7,274 nt of DNA, from contig CAQYCU010000068.1 of assembly GCA_948919095.1 (NCBI GenBank), positions 1 through 7,274 on the forward strand, read 5' to 3'. This DNA comes from an uncultured Clostridia bacterium. Its GTDB lineage: Bacteria > Bacillota > Clostridia > TANB77 > CAG-508. A program made the translations under genes and the position numbers. Of the stretch, positions 1-6,078 are shown one piece after another. The notes beneath the pieces are model-generated. The model was not told the origin of the DNA. It searched no databases and saw only the letters and a list, made by a program, of their open reading frames with translations. Within the stretch, counting starts at the first letter, position 1. Each line of letters starts with the position of its first letter.

Positions 1-278
1 GTAAGTGTTTCTTTTAATTCCTTTGTATTATAAATTTGACCATTATATGTTATGCAATAGTTGTTTCCTTGATATTTGCATATCATTGGTTGTTTTCCAC
101 CTTCAGCATCTATTACAATTAGTCGTCTTTGTCCTAAGCATACATTATTTTGTATGTATGTTCCTTCTTCATCTGGTCCTCTTTTCTTTAATTTGTCATT
201 CATGTTTGTAATTATTCTTTTTGCTTCTTCTAAGCCTACATTTAAATTATAATTTGTAAATCCTACAATTCCACACAT
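1..278 (-). CDS. asnB: Asparagine synthase (glutamine-hydrolysing), N-terminal part, cut by the window edge
   Basis: The reading frame begins MCGIVGF and stays open for 92 codons to the window edge, so the C-terminal end is missing from this window. Visible features fit the class II (Ntn) glutamine amidotransferase domain of AsnB: Cys2 is the nucleophile exposed after Met removal, RGPDE lies at 33-37, the RRLIVID glutamine-binding segment at 51-57, and YNGQIYN at 78-84. The family enzyme makes asparagine from aspartate, ATP and glutamine in the cytoplasm; the C-terminal synthetase domain should lie beyond position 1. The start is fixed by Cys2 and by AGGAGG at 284-289 (minus strand), 5 nt upstream. 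It follows the sortase in the same direction after 85 nt without a clear terminator, so readthrough from upstream is possible. Related amidotransferases share this domain, but the RRLIVID/YNGQIYN pattern favours AsnB. Confidence 0.9.
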   Translation of the reverse strand, partial: MCGIVGFTNYNLNVGLEEAKRIITNMNDKLKKRGPDEEGTYIQNNVCLGQRRLIVIDAEGGKQPMICKYQGNNYCITYNGQIYNTKELKETL

Positions 279-363
279 AAAAACCTCCTGCATTATTATA
301 TGCAAAAGGTTTGTTATTTTCTCCATTTTTATATTTTTTATTTCTGACTTTAATTTTTTTATG

Positions 364-1077
364 TTATGTATTTTCTTCTCTTGCACATACTATTATTCTT
401 GAACGTCCATCATCTGTGCAGGATTGCAATGTTATTTCTCTTGAGCCAGCTGTATCTCTTGTGGCATATTCAAAGTCTGTTGAAGTTGTATAATATTTAT
501 TAAATACAATATATTTTATCCTAACCCCCATTACATCAGTAATAAATATCTCATCTCCATTTTTTATGTTATCATTTTTTGAAAATAGTGCACCATTTCT
601 GTAATTATGCCCTGTTATTACTGTATTCCCTATCTGATTTAATCCTACTCCATACAATATCCCAACCGCAACCTTCATTGAGCTGTCAGTTGCAACTGTA
701 AGAATTGGTAGATTTACTTTTATTGATGGGATTTCTATTTTTCCAGCTACGTCATATCCCTTGTATTTTAAATCAATTGCATTTGATGGTCTTGGTGTAG
801 GTGTCGCCATTGGTCTTCTAGTTGTTGTAGGTCCTGGGGTTCCTGTTGGTTCTTCAATAACTTCATTTATTATTGGCGTAGGTATAGTCGTTGGTTCTAT
901 TACTGTATTTAGTTCTGATATTTGCTTATCAAATTCTTCTAATACTTCATTTGCTCCAACATTTAAATAATATCTTTGAAATATGTCATACCCCCAATAT
1001 CCAGCAACTCCTACTATTGCTATCATTAAAATTATTAAGATTACTGTCAAAATTTTATCAAATTTGTGATTTACCAT
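364..1077 (-). CDS. Membrane-anchored sortase with a Thr/Pro-rich linker
   Basis: This is a 237-residue cysteine transpeptidase of the sortase family, which cleaves a C-terminal sorting motif of secreted proteins and joins them to the cell wall or to pilus subunits. An N-terminal membrane segment (about 9-30) is followed by a short, possibly coiled stretch (41-60), a low-complexity linker rich in Thr and Pro (61-98) and the catalytic barrel (about 104-237). The catalytic residues are visible: His157 in VITGHNYRN, Cys220 in ITLQSC and Arg227 in SRIIVCARE. The N-terminal anchor and long linker are typical of clostridial sortases. I cannot assign the class securely; B- or D-like is possible. No LPXTG-type substrate is encoded in the window. 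AGGAAAG at 1082-1088 precedes the start. Function outside cell-surface anchoring is unlikely given the intact His/Cys/Arg triad. Confidence 0.9.
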   Translation of the reverse strand: MVNHKFDKILTVILIILMIAIVGVAGYWGYDIFQRYYLNVGANEVLEEFDKQISELNTVIEPTTIPTPIINEVIEEPTGTPGPTTTRRPMATPTPRPSNAIDLKYKGYDVAGKIEIPSIKVNLPILTVATDSSMKVAVGILYGVGLNQIGNTVITGHNYRNGALFSKNDNIKNGDEIFITDVMGVRIKYIVFNKYYTTSTDFEYATRDTAGSREITLQSCTDDGRSRIIVCAREENT

Positions 1078-1134
1078 TTTACTTTCCTATTCTTATCCTT
1101 TTTGTTCGTTTAAAAAATTTTGCACATTACTTCT

Positions 1135-1140
1135 ATTATA
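1135..1140 (-). promoter_or_regulatory. Possible -10 element for the sortase gene
   Basis: A perfect TATAAT lies on the minus strand in the 114-nt gap between the DUF1294 gene and the sortase gene, about 58 nt before the sortase start. I find no good -35 hexamer at 16-18 bp, so this may be a weak or chance promoter in AT-rich DNA. The sortase may instead be read through from the genes upstream. Confidence 0.25.
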
Positions 1141-1191
1141 TAGTCGATTGCTTTTGTTATTAGCTTTGTGCTTTAAATTTTATAATTTTTA

Positions 1192-1497
1192 TTATATCCA
1201 ACTATTTACTTTCGCATAAATAATTAAAGCAATTTGACAAATTAGAATTAGTGGAAAACCTATTTTGAAATACCATTTTTTAGTTTTGTGTTTGAAAGTA
1301 TACATTCCAAGTATTCCTCCAATGCTTCCTCCAAATAAACAAAATCCAAATAGTGCTTTTTCGCTTACTCTCCACTCACCTGTTTTTGCTTCGTGCTTAT
1401 CATACCACATTATTAAAAAAGTTACAATATTTATGACTAATAAATATAGAAAAATATTTTTAAATGTGAATATTGCTTGTATTAATTCTTGTTCCAT
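1192..1497 (-). CDS. DUF1294 family small membrane protein
   Basis: This 101-residue integral membrane protein has about three hydrophobic segments (roughly 13-30, 48-66 and 80-96). The DUF1294 hallmarks are present in order: YDKHEA at 32-37, WRVSE at 42-46, the glycine-rich GGSIGGILGM at 56-65, and the basic FKHKTKKWYF at 68-77. The molecular function of the family is unknown to me. AGGAGG at 1504-1509 with 6-nt spacing supports the start. It begins 17 nt after the end of the metal permease gene and is probably in the same transcript, but DUF1294 proteins occur in many contexts, so a role in metal transport should not be assumed. Length and motifs look complete. Confidence 0.8.
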   Translation of the reverse strand: MEQELIQAIFTFKNIFLYLLVINIVTFLIMWYDKHEAKTGEWRVSEKALFGFCLFGGSIGGILGMYTFKHKTKKWYFKIGFPLILICQIALIIYAKVNSWI

Positions 1498-1514
1498 TTT
1501 CTTCCTCCTCTGTT

Positions 1515-2341
1515 CTAATTTTTTTCCAATAATACTTCTAGTATTGAAAATAATATAAATAATACTAAGTTTACTAATACTATTGTTGCTCCTGTGCTTA
1601 CATTATACACATAAGATAAATAAATTCCAAGTATAAATGCAATAATACTTATAATTCCTGAGCTAATTATTACTTTTTTATATGATTTAAACAGTCTCAT
1701 TGAAGTTAATGCTGGAAATATTATAATACTACTTATTAACATAACTCCCATCATTCTCATGCCTATAACAATTATTAAAGCTGTTAATATTGCTATTATA
1801 TTTGTATATCTATTAGTTTTCAATCCACTTGCTTTTGCAAATTCCTCATCAAATGTTACTGCAAAAAGTTTTCTATAATAAATTATAAATAATATTCCAA
1901 TAATAACACTTACAATTATACTTAAAATTACGTCTGATTTATTCATTGCCAGAATACTACCAAACATAAAGTTACATACATCTGTATTTAGTCCAGTAGT
2001 TAGTGAAGTTGCGACTACTCCTATTGCTAGTGCTGAACTTGATATTAATGCTATCCAACTATCACTTTTTATTTTACTGCTGTTTCCTATCTTTAACAGT
2101 AATATTGCACATATTGTAACTCCGTGGAATTGCTATATATAATGGTGTTGTTACACCAAATGCTGCTGATATTGTCATTATCCCAAATCCTACATGTGAT
2201 AGTCCGGTCTCCTATCATACTATATCTTTTTAATACTAAATTTACTCCTAAAAGCGCTGCACATACACTTATTAATATTCCTACTAATACTGCTCTTTGG
2301 ATAAATACATGTGACATCATCTCTGTTATTACTTCTATCAT
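1515..2341 (-). CDS. znuB: ABC-3 family metal (zinc/manganese) transporter permease, with two +1 frameshift sites
   Basis: Read with two single-base skips, this region encodes a 274-residue polytopic permease of the ZnuB/MntB/TroC type, the normal length for the family. It forms the membrane channel for metal delivered by the binding protein encoded upstream. Frame 1 gives residues 1-45, ending KRYSMIGD. Skipping the C at 2206 continues GLSHVGFG, the conserved ABC-3 motif. Skipping the C at 2124 continues after IAIP (residue 72) with GVTICAILLL and stays open to the stop. Other family marks are FMFGSIL (124-130) and DEEFAKASG (164-172). Without the skips the product stops after 82 residues. 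Both skips fall at Gly codons preceded by an extra C that creates CGG. The gene begins 10 nt after the ATPase stop, with GGAG at 2347-2350. Programmed recoding, recent decay and sequence error are the possible explanations; the intact downstream frame argues against old decay. Confidence 0.85.
2122..2124 (-). other. Candidate +1 frameshift site 2 in znuB (CCA CGG A)
   Basis: On the minus strand the zero-frame codons after Pro72 read CCA CGG AGT and lead to an early stop. Omitting the C at 2124 gives CCA GGA GTT (Pro-Gly-Val), which rejoins the conserved permease frame. The P-site codon is CCA and the out-of-frame A-site codon is GGA. Confidence 0.75.
2204..2206 (-). other. Candidate +1 frameshift site 1 in znuB (GAC CGG A)
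   Basis: On the minus strand the zero frame reads GGA GAC CGG ACT. Omitting the C at 2206 gives GGA GAC GGA CTA, i.e. Gly-Asp-Gly-Leu, which opens the conserved GDGLSH motif of ABC-3 permeases. The family motif places the extra base firmly at this codon. AGGAG lies directly upstream and overlaps the Asp codon. Confidence 0.8.
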
Positions 2342-2351
2342 AATATCTCCT

Positions 2352-3017
2352 TTAGTTTTTTAGTTCATATTCTTGTGTCGTTCCATTGAAAGTAATTTCT
2401 CCATTGCTTAATTCTACTACATTATCTGCATATTTTAGAGCTCTTTCAATGTCATGTGATACCATTAATATTGTAAGTTCTTCGCTCTTTTTTAAGCTAT
2501 CTAATAACATATATATTTGATTTGCTATACTTGGGTCTAGTCCATTTGTTGGCTCATCTAAAACTATTAAATCCTTTGTTGTGCATAAACTTCTTGCAAT
2601 TAGTACACGTTGTTGTTGTCCTCCTGATAAATCTGCAAAGCTCTTTTTCCTTATATCGTATATTCCAAGCTTTTTCATTACTTCATTTGCATTTTCTTTA
2701 TCTTCTTTTCTATAGAAAATGCTTTTTAAATTATTAGCAATTGTTCCTGAAAATACTACTTCTTCTATTGTTGCAGGAAAGTGAGCTTGTATCTCACTTT
2801 TTTGTGGTAGATATCCCATTTTACATTGCCTAATTATTTCTCCAGTATAATCTTTATTCAGTCCTAATATACATTTAATTAGAGTGCTTTTTCCTGAACC
2901 ATTTTCTCCAACTATACAAGTAAATTTTCCTTTCTTAACATTAAAACTTATATTTTTTAATGTATTTGCTTTTGTTGGATAACTAAAATTTAAATTCTTT
3001 ATTTCTACTAAATTCAT
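2352..3017 (-). CDS. znuC: Metal (zinc/manganese) ABC transporter ATP-binding protein
   Basis: This 221-residue cytoplasmic ATPase powers the metal importer. All ABC signature elements are visible: Walker A GENGSGKST (37-45), Q-loop Gln72 in YLPQK, signature LSGGQQQR (130-137), Walker B LIVLDEP (150-156) with catalytic Glu155, D-loop at GLD (159-161), and switch His188 in MVSHD. The YLPQK segment and the position between a TroA-type binding protein and an ABC-3 permease place it in the ZnuC/MntA family. GGAGAAG at 3022-3028 supports the start. The gene is in one intact frame and contains no CGG codon, unlike its two transporter partners. It ends 10 nt before the permease start, consistent with coupled expression. 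Zinc rather than manganese is inferred from the regulator and the histidine-rich binding protein, not proved. Confidence 0.92.
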   Translation of the reverse strand: MNLVEIKNLNFSYPTKANTLKNISFNVKKGKFTCIVGENGSGKSTLIKCILGLNKDYTGEIIRQCKMGYLPQKSEIQAHFPATIEEVVFSGTIANNLKSIFYRKEDKENANEVMKKLGIYDIRKKSFADLSGGQQQRVLIARSLCTTKDLIVLDEPTNGLDPSIANQIYMLLDSLKKSEELTILMVSHDIERALKYADNVVELSNGEITFNGTTQEYELKN

Positions 3018-3076
3018 GTTACTTCTCCTATTTTTACATTAAAGTTTAGCAATTCAAAATATAATTACCTTTCTAT

Positions 3077-4046
3077 TTATAGTAATGCTTTTTTTAGTAC
3101 GTCTATATTTCTTGTCATCAAGCTTACCCATGTTTCTCCATTTCTAAAGTCATTTAAGCTTATATTGTGAAGAGTTTGTATTTGCATGGCTTCTGCTTTT
3201 GTTCCCTCTGATATTGTTTTTGCAACCGTTCCATCATTTAATTCTATATATAGAATTACTGGAATACTTTCTTCTTTTAATTTGTTTTCTAGATATGCTA
3301 TTGTACTTGCTGAAGGTTCTATGTCAGTGCTACATGCTGAAAACGCTGAGCTTACTTTTAATCCATAATATTTTATAAAATACTGCATGGGCATTCTGTC
3401 GGCAAATACTAATCTATCACGTAATCTATTATCAACTATTTGTTGTATTTGCTTGTCCACTTCTTGTATTTTTGCAATATAGTTTTGAGAATTATTTTTA
3501 TATTTTTCAGAATTTTCACTGTCTATTTTTTTCATTGCTTCTTCTAATGCTTCCATCATTTTTATTGCATTGTATGGTGATGTCCAAATGTGTTCATCAA
3601 ATGCTCCTTCTTCATGTTCTTCACTATGTGTATGTTCTTCTTCTTCTCCATCAATTTTTTCTTCTTCTAATTTTTCAACAAAATCTGATATACATATAGT
3701 TTTTATTTTTTCTGTACTTACTGCTCCTAAAACTTTATCTGTCCATTGTTCCATTTCTCCACCAACATATACAAATAAATCAGAGTTTTGTATTGTTATT
3801 AAGTCTTTTGCTGTAGGCTCAAAACTGTGAGCATCTTTCCCGTGGTCCTACTAAAAATGTTAAATTTATATCTTCATTGTTACCTATTATTGCTCTTAAA
3901 AAATCGTAACTTGCAAAGTTACTTGATACTATGTTTATTTTGTTTGATGATACATATCTATAATTTTTTCCATTGATTATAATGTATAAAGACCCTATTA
4001 TTATTAATATTGCTATAATACTTAAAATTATTTTTTTTGAACTCAT
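3077..4046 (-). CDS. znuA: Metal (zinc) ABC transporter substrate-binding protein, TroA/ZnuA family, with one +1 frameshift site
   Basis: Read with one base skipped at 3842, the gene encodes a 322-residue extracytoplasmic metal-binding protein of normal family length. The first frame gives residues 1-68: a hydrophobic N-terminal segment (about 5-25) and the start of the first lobe, ending LTFLVGP. After the skip it continues GKDAHSFEPTAKDL, the conserved first ligand region with His73, and then FVYVGGEMEQW. A Glu/His-rich loop (about 127-149) precedes the second ligand, His152 in DEHIWTSP; such loops are typical of zinc-binding ZnuA/AdcA proteins. The second lobe has FADRMPMQYF (214-223), ACSTDIEPS and LHNISLNDF. 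Two oddities: no lipobox cysteine follows the hydrophobic segment, and Arg replaces the usual third His near 217. The ATG overlaps the regulator's TGA (ATGA, 4043-4046), so translation is probably coupled. Without the skip the product is 75 residues. Confidence 0.88.
3840..3842 (-). other. Candidate +1 frameshift site in znuA (CCA CGG G)
   Basis: On the minus strand the zero frame reads GGA CCA CGG GAA after residue 67. Omitting the C at 3842 gives GGA CCA GGG AAA (Gly-Pro-Gly-Lys), matching the GPG(K/x)D(x)H segment that holds the first metal ligand in this family. The P-site codon CCA is the same as at znuB site 2, and AGGA immediately precedes it. Confidence 0.8.
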
Positions 4047-4432
4047 TTTGATACCTCACATTTTTCGCATAATCCATAAATTATTGTATTATGGTCTAAT
4101 TTGAACTTATGCTCTTTTTGTATATGTTCATTTACTTCTTCAAAATCCTCACAGTCTAAATGAATTGTTTTGCCACATTTTTTACATTTTAAATGGAAAT
4201 GATTTAAGCACTCATTTGATATGTATTGGTAGTATTTTGTGTGTTCTCTTATTTCTGTTCTTAGGTTTTCATTTTCCTCTAATGTTTTTAAGTATCTATA
4301 TATTGTTGTCTCTCCAACTTTTTGATTGTTGTTTTTCATATATTCTAGTATTTCTTCTACATTTACAAATTTGTTTTGGTTTGATTTTAGATATTCTTCT
4401 ATTAATTTTCGTTGTTCTGTATTATAGTTCAT
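4043..4432 (-). CDS. zur: Fur-family metalloregulator, probably Zur
   Basis: This 129-residue DNA-binding repressor has a winged-helix N-terminal domain (about 1-75, recognition helix around VGETTIYRYLKTLEE, 39-53) and a metal-binding dimerisation domain. The latter has NHFHLKCKKCGK (77-88), with His78/His80 as likely regulatory ligands, and two CxxC pairs (Cys83/86 and Cys122/125) forming the structural zinc site usual in Fur proteins. The frame is open 12 codons further upstream, but I chose the ATG at 4432 because GAGGAAG lies at 4437-4443, 4 nt away, and the upstream codons run through the operator. It is first in the operon and its stop overlaps the znuA start by 4 nt. The identity as Zur rather than Fur or PerR rests on the linked zinc-type transporter; the operator sequence alone looks Fur-like. 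Confidence 0.88.
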   Translation of the reverse strand: MNYNTEQRKLIEEYLKSNQNKFVNVEEILEYMKNNNQKVGETTIYRYLKTLEENENLRTEIREHTKYYQYISNECLNHFHLKCKKCGKTIHLDCEDFEEVNEHIQKEHKFKLDHNTIIYGLCEKCEVSK

Positions 4433-4448
4433 TTTTCTTCCTCTTTTC

Positions 4449-4471
4449 AAATTGAAAATCATTTTCAATTT
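4449..4471. promoter_or_regulatory. Fur/Zur-type operator, perfect 11-1-11 palindrome
   Basis: The half-site AAATTGAAAAT is repeated exactly in inverted orientation around C4460. The core TGAAAATnATTTTCA is close to the Fur-box consensus of Bacillota. It overlaps the -10 hexamer and extends across the expected transcription start of the regulator operon, so metal-loaded repressor would block initiation. This implies negative autoregulation of zur-znuACB. Confidence 0.85.
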
Positions 4472-4496
4472 TACTACTTTTTGTAGGTTTTGTCAA
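4468..4496 (-). promoter_or_regulatory. Sigma-A-type promoter of the zur-znuACB operon
   Basis: On the minus strand a perfect -35 TTGACA (4491-4496) is followed after exactly 17 bp by TAAAAT (4468-4473). Transcription would start near 4461, inside the operator, giving a leader of about 30 nt before the regulator start. Confidence 0.85.
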
Positions 4497-4521
4497 GTTA
4501 TGCCATAAAAAATAATAATGT

Positions 4522-4555
4522 AAAAAACAATGCCCTTTTATTGAGCATTGTTTTT
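4522..4555 (-). terminator. Rho-independent terminator of the symporter gene
   Basis: An 11-bp uninterrupted stem (4523-4533 with 4545-4555, core ACAATGC/GCATTGT) with an 11-nt loop lies 45 nt after the symporter stop. On the minus strand the stem runs into a T tract (4522-4527), as expected for intrinsic termination. It separates the symporter from the metal operon promoter just downstream. Confidence 0.85.
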
Positions 4556-4599
4556 ATATCTTCTTCTCTTTTATTTATTATTGTTTTATAATATTATTT

Positions 4600-5850
4600 T
4601 TATTTCTTTGACTTTTTTAGCCAGTTCTTTCCATCAACAATTCTTGTAACTAACATTGATGATGCTGTATCACCTACAACGTTAAGCATTGTTGCTGGTG
4701 CATCAATAATTGATGCAATTATTGTAAGTATTGGAAGTGCTGCAACTGGATAACCTAACATTGTTATAATTAACATTTCTGATATAGTTCCACCACCTAT
4801 AGGAACTCCTGTTATAAGTAACGTTGCAAGTAATGCTATACCAATTATTTTTAGTGCAAATCCGCCACTTAATGGTGTTCCGAATAAACATACTAAGAAC
4901 ATTATTTTAAACATTGATCCTATTATTGAACCATCTTTATGGAAACTTGTTCCTAGTGGAATTGTTGTTTCAGCAATATCGTCTGAAACTCCTATTTTTT
5001 TAGCACATTCTATATTTACTGGTATTGATGCTGCACTTGAGCAAGTTGCAAGTGATGTAAATGTTGCTGGTAATACATTTTTCCAGTAACGTACAACTCC
5101 TTCTTTTCCACCTGCAAGAAATGCATATAATGTATACATTATAAAGAAAAATGCTATTGAAACTACTGTGTATATAGCAAATGTTTTTACATAACCTACA
5201 GCTATTGATGCTCCTAAGTTTCCTATAAGGGCTGCAAAATAGCATCCTAGTCCTATTGGGGCATAGTACATAATAACTTTAATTAAGTTATTTACTATAG
5301 CATTTGCAGATTCTAAAAATTTAACTACAGGTTCTGCTTTTTCTTTTGACATATTTATTGCTATTCCAAACAATACTGAGAATATTAGTAATGCAATTAA
5401 ATTGTCACGAGATAATAATTTTGCAAAGTCATTTACAGTAATTAAGTTTACTGTACTTTGCATTATTGATACATCTTCTGTTTCTTCTTCTGTTTCTTCC
5501 TCTTGAAATACTTCTACTATTTTTTCAGTATCTTCAGGATTTACTAATTTTATAAAATATGTACTAAGAAATCCAACTAATACTGATATTATTGAAGTGA
5601 TTATAAATACTAAGAATATTGTCCCTACTATCTTTCCAAGACGTTTTGGTTCTTTCATTTTTGCAACAGCTGTTGTTATACTTAAAAATACTAATGGAAC
5701 AATTACTACGAGTAAAAGATTTAAGAAGATATCGCCTAATGGCGCAAGTACGCTTGCCTTTTCTTTGAAAATCAGTCCTATGACTGCACCAACAATAATT
5801 GCGGCAAATAAAATTATTGTTGATTTGTAATTTGATAAAAATTTTTTCAT
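4600..5850 (-). CDS. Dicarboxylate/amino acid:cation symporter (DAACS family)
   Basis: This 416-residue inner-membrane transporter of the GltP/DctA/SstT fold couples uptake of an acidic or small amino acid or dicarboxylate to Na+ or H+. Family elements in order: hydrophobic helices from residue 11; an acidic loop (116-126); the HP1 serine-rich hairpin SLATCSSAASIPVN (266-279); PLGTSFHKDGS (298-308) at the place of the usual NMDGT ion/substrate motif; the HP2 hairpin GVPIGGGTISEML (348-360); and DAPATMLNVVGD (383-394) in the last core helix. The HKDGS variant and DAPAT in place of the classical DxxRT suggest a branch whose substrate differs from glutamate, so I give no gene symbol. GAGGTAG at 5855-5861 supports the start. 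It has its own promoter and terminator and is monocistronic. Confidence 0.92.
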   Translation of the reverse strand: MKKFLSNYKSTIILFAAIIVGAVIGLIFKEKASVLAPLGDIFLNLLLVVIVPLVFLSITTAVAKMKEPKRLGKIVGTIFLVFIITSIISVLVGFLSTYFIKLVNPEDTEKIVEVFQEEETEEETEDVSIMQSTVNLITVNDFAKLLSRDNLIALLIFSVLFGIAINMSKEKAEPVVKFLESANAIVNNLIKVIMYYAPIGLGCYFAALIGNLGASIAVGYVKTFAIYTVVSIAFFFIMYTLYAFLAGGKEGVVRYWKNVLPATFTSLATCSSAASIPVNIECAKKIGVSDDIAETTIPLGTSFHKDGSIIGSMFKIMFLVCLFGTPLSGGFALKIIGIALLATLLITGVPIGGGTISEMLIITMLGYPVAALPILTIIASIIDAPATMLNVVGDTASSMLVTRIVDGKNWLKKSKK

Positions 5851-5878
5851 AATACTACCTCTTTTTTAATTTAGGTAA

Positions 5879-5900
5879 CTAAATTATAATTATAATTTAG
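5879..5900. repeat. Perfect 22-bp palindrome in the symporter leader
   Basis: The half-site CTAAATTATAA is followed directly by its exact complement, with no spacer. It lies between the predicted transcription start (near 5906) and the ribosome binding site of the symporter gene. It could be a repressor operator, slightly reminiscent of PerR/Fur-type TTATAAT half-sites but with different spacing, or a hairpin in the mRNA leader. Its low GC makes some chance self-complementarity expected, but 22 exact bases is long. Confidence 0.6.
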
Positions 5901-5912
5901 AATTCGTTTTGT

Positions 5913-5941
5913 ATTATAGCACAGTTTTATTTTTATTTCAA
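5913..5941 (-). promoter_or_regulatory. Sigma-A-type promoter of the symporter gene
   Basis: On the minus strand TTGAAA (5936-5941) is separated by exactly 17 bp from a perfect TATAAT (5913-5918). Transcription would start near 5906, leaving a leader of about 56 nt that contains the 22-bp palindrome. Confidence 0.8.
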
Positions 5942-6048
5942 CTGTCTTCTATTATATTTTATTTTTCAACCTTTTGTGACTACTTTTATGATTAAAATCT
6001 TATAAAGTTTTTTTGTGTCAAATTATAAAACAAATTATGAAAATAGTG

Positions 6049-6078
6049 TTGAATTATTTTATTCAGTTATGATATAAT
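6049..6078 (+). promoter_or_regulatory. Probable promoter of the acetyltransferase gene
   Basis: TTGAAT (6049-6054) is followed after 18 bp by a perfect TATAAT (6073-6078). The -10 forms the first bases of the first palindromic repeat. The rest of the 294-bp divergent region between this promoter and the symporter promoter (about 5942-6048) is AT-rich with nothing else I can support. Confidence 0.6.

Noticed and set aside
295..300. TATAAT on the minus strand just upstream of asnB as a promoter -10
   Set aside because: Transcription would start inside the AGGAGG at 284-289, and there is no acceptable -35 at 16-18 bp.
1515..1967. An independent short permease starting at the ATG at 1967
   Set aside because: The same frame is open and homologous upstream to 2123, there is no ribosome binding site at 1967, and the Met lies inside the conserved FMFGSIL motif.
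2093..2341. A separate 82-residue membrane protein encoded by the zero frame
   Set aside because: Its first 45 residues are the start of the ABC-3 permease; after the CGG at 2204-2206 the translation loses all family likeness, while the +1 frame continues the conserved GLSHVGFG motif.
3597..3690. Short-period repeat or tandem array in the TTC/TTCTT-rich stretch
   Set aside because: It is the coding sequence of the Glu/His-rich loop of ZnuA (GAA/GAG codons), not a nucleotide repeat.
3077..3754. An independent 225-residue metal-binding protein starting at 3754
   Set aside because: The frame continues upstream with conserved TroA sequence (GKDAHSFEP) that joins the anchor segment after a single base skip; a start here would lose the first metal ligand.
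4433..4468. Longer N-terminus of the Fur-family regulator from the ATG at 4468
   Set aside because: Those codons lie in the operator and the ribosome binding site, and the strong GAGGAAG serves the ATG at 4432.
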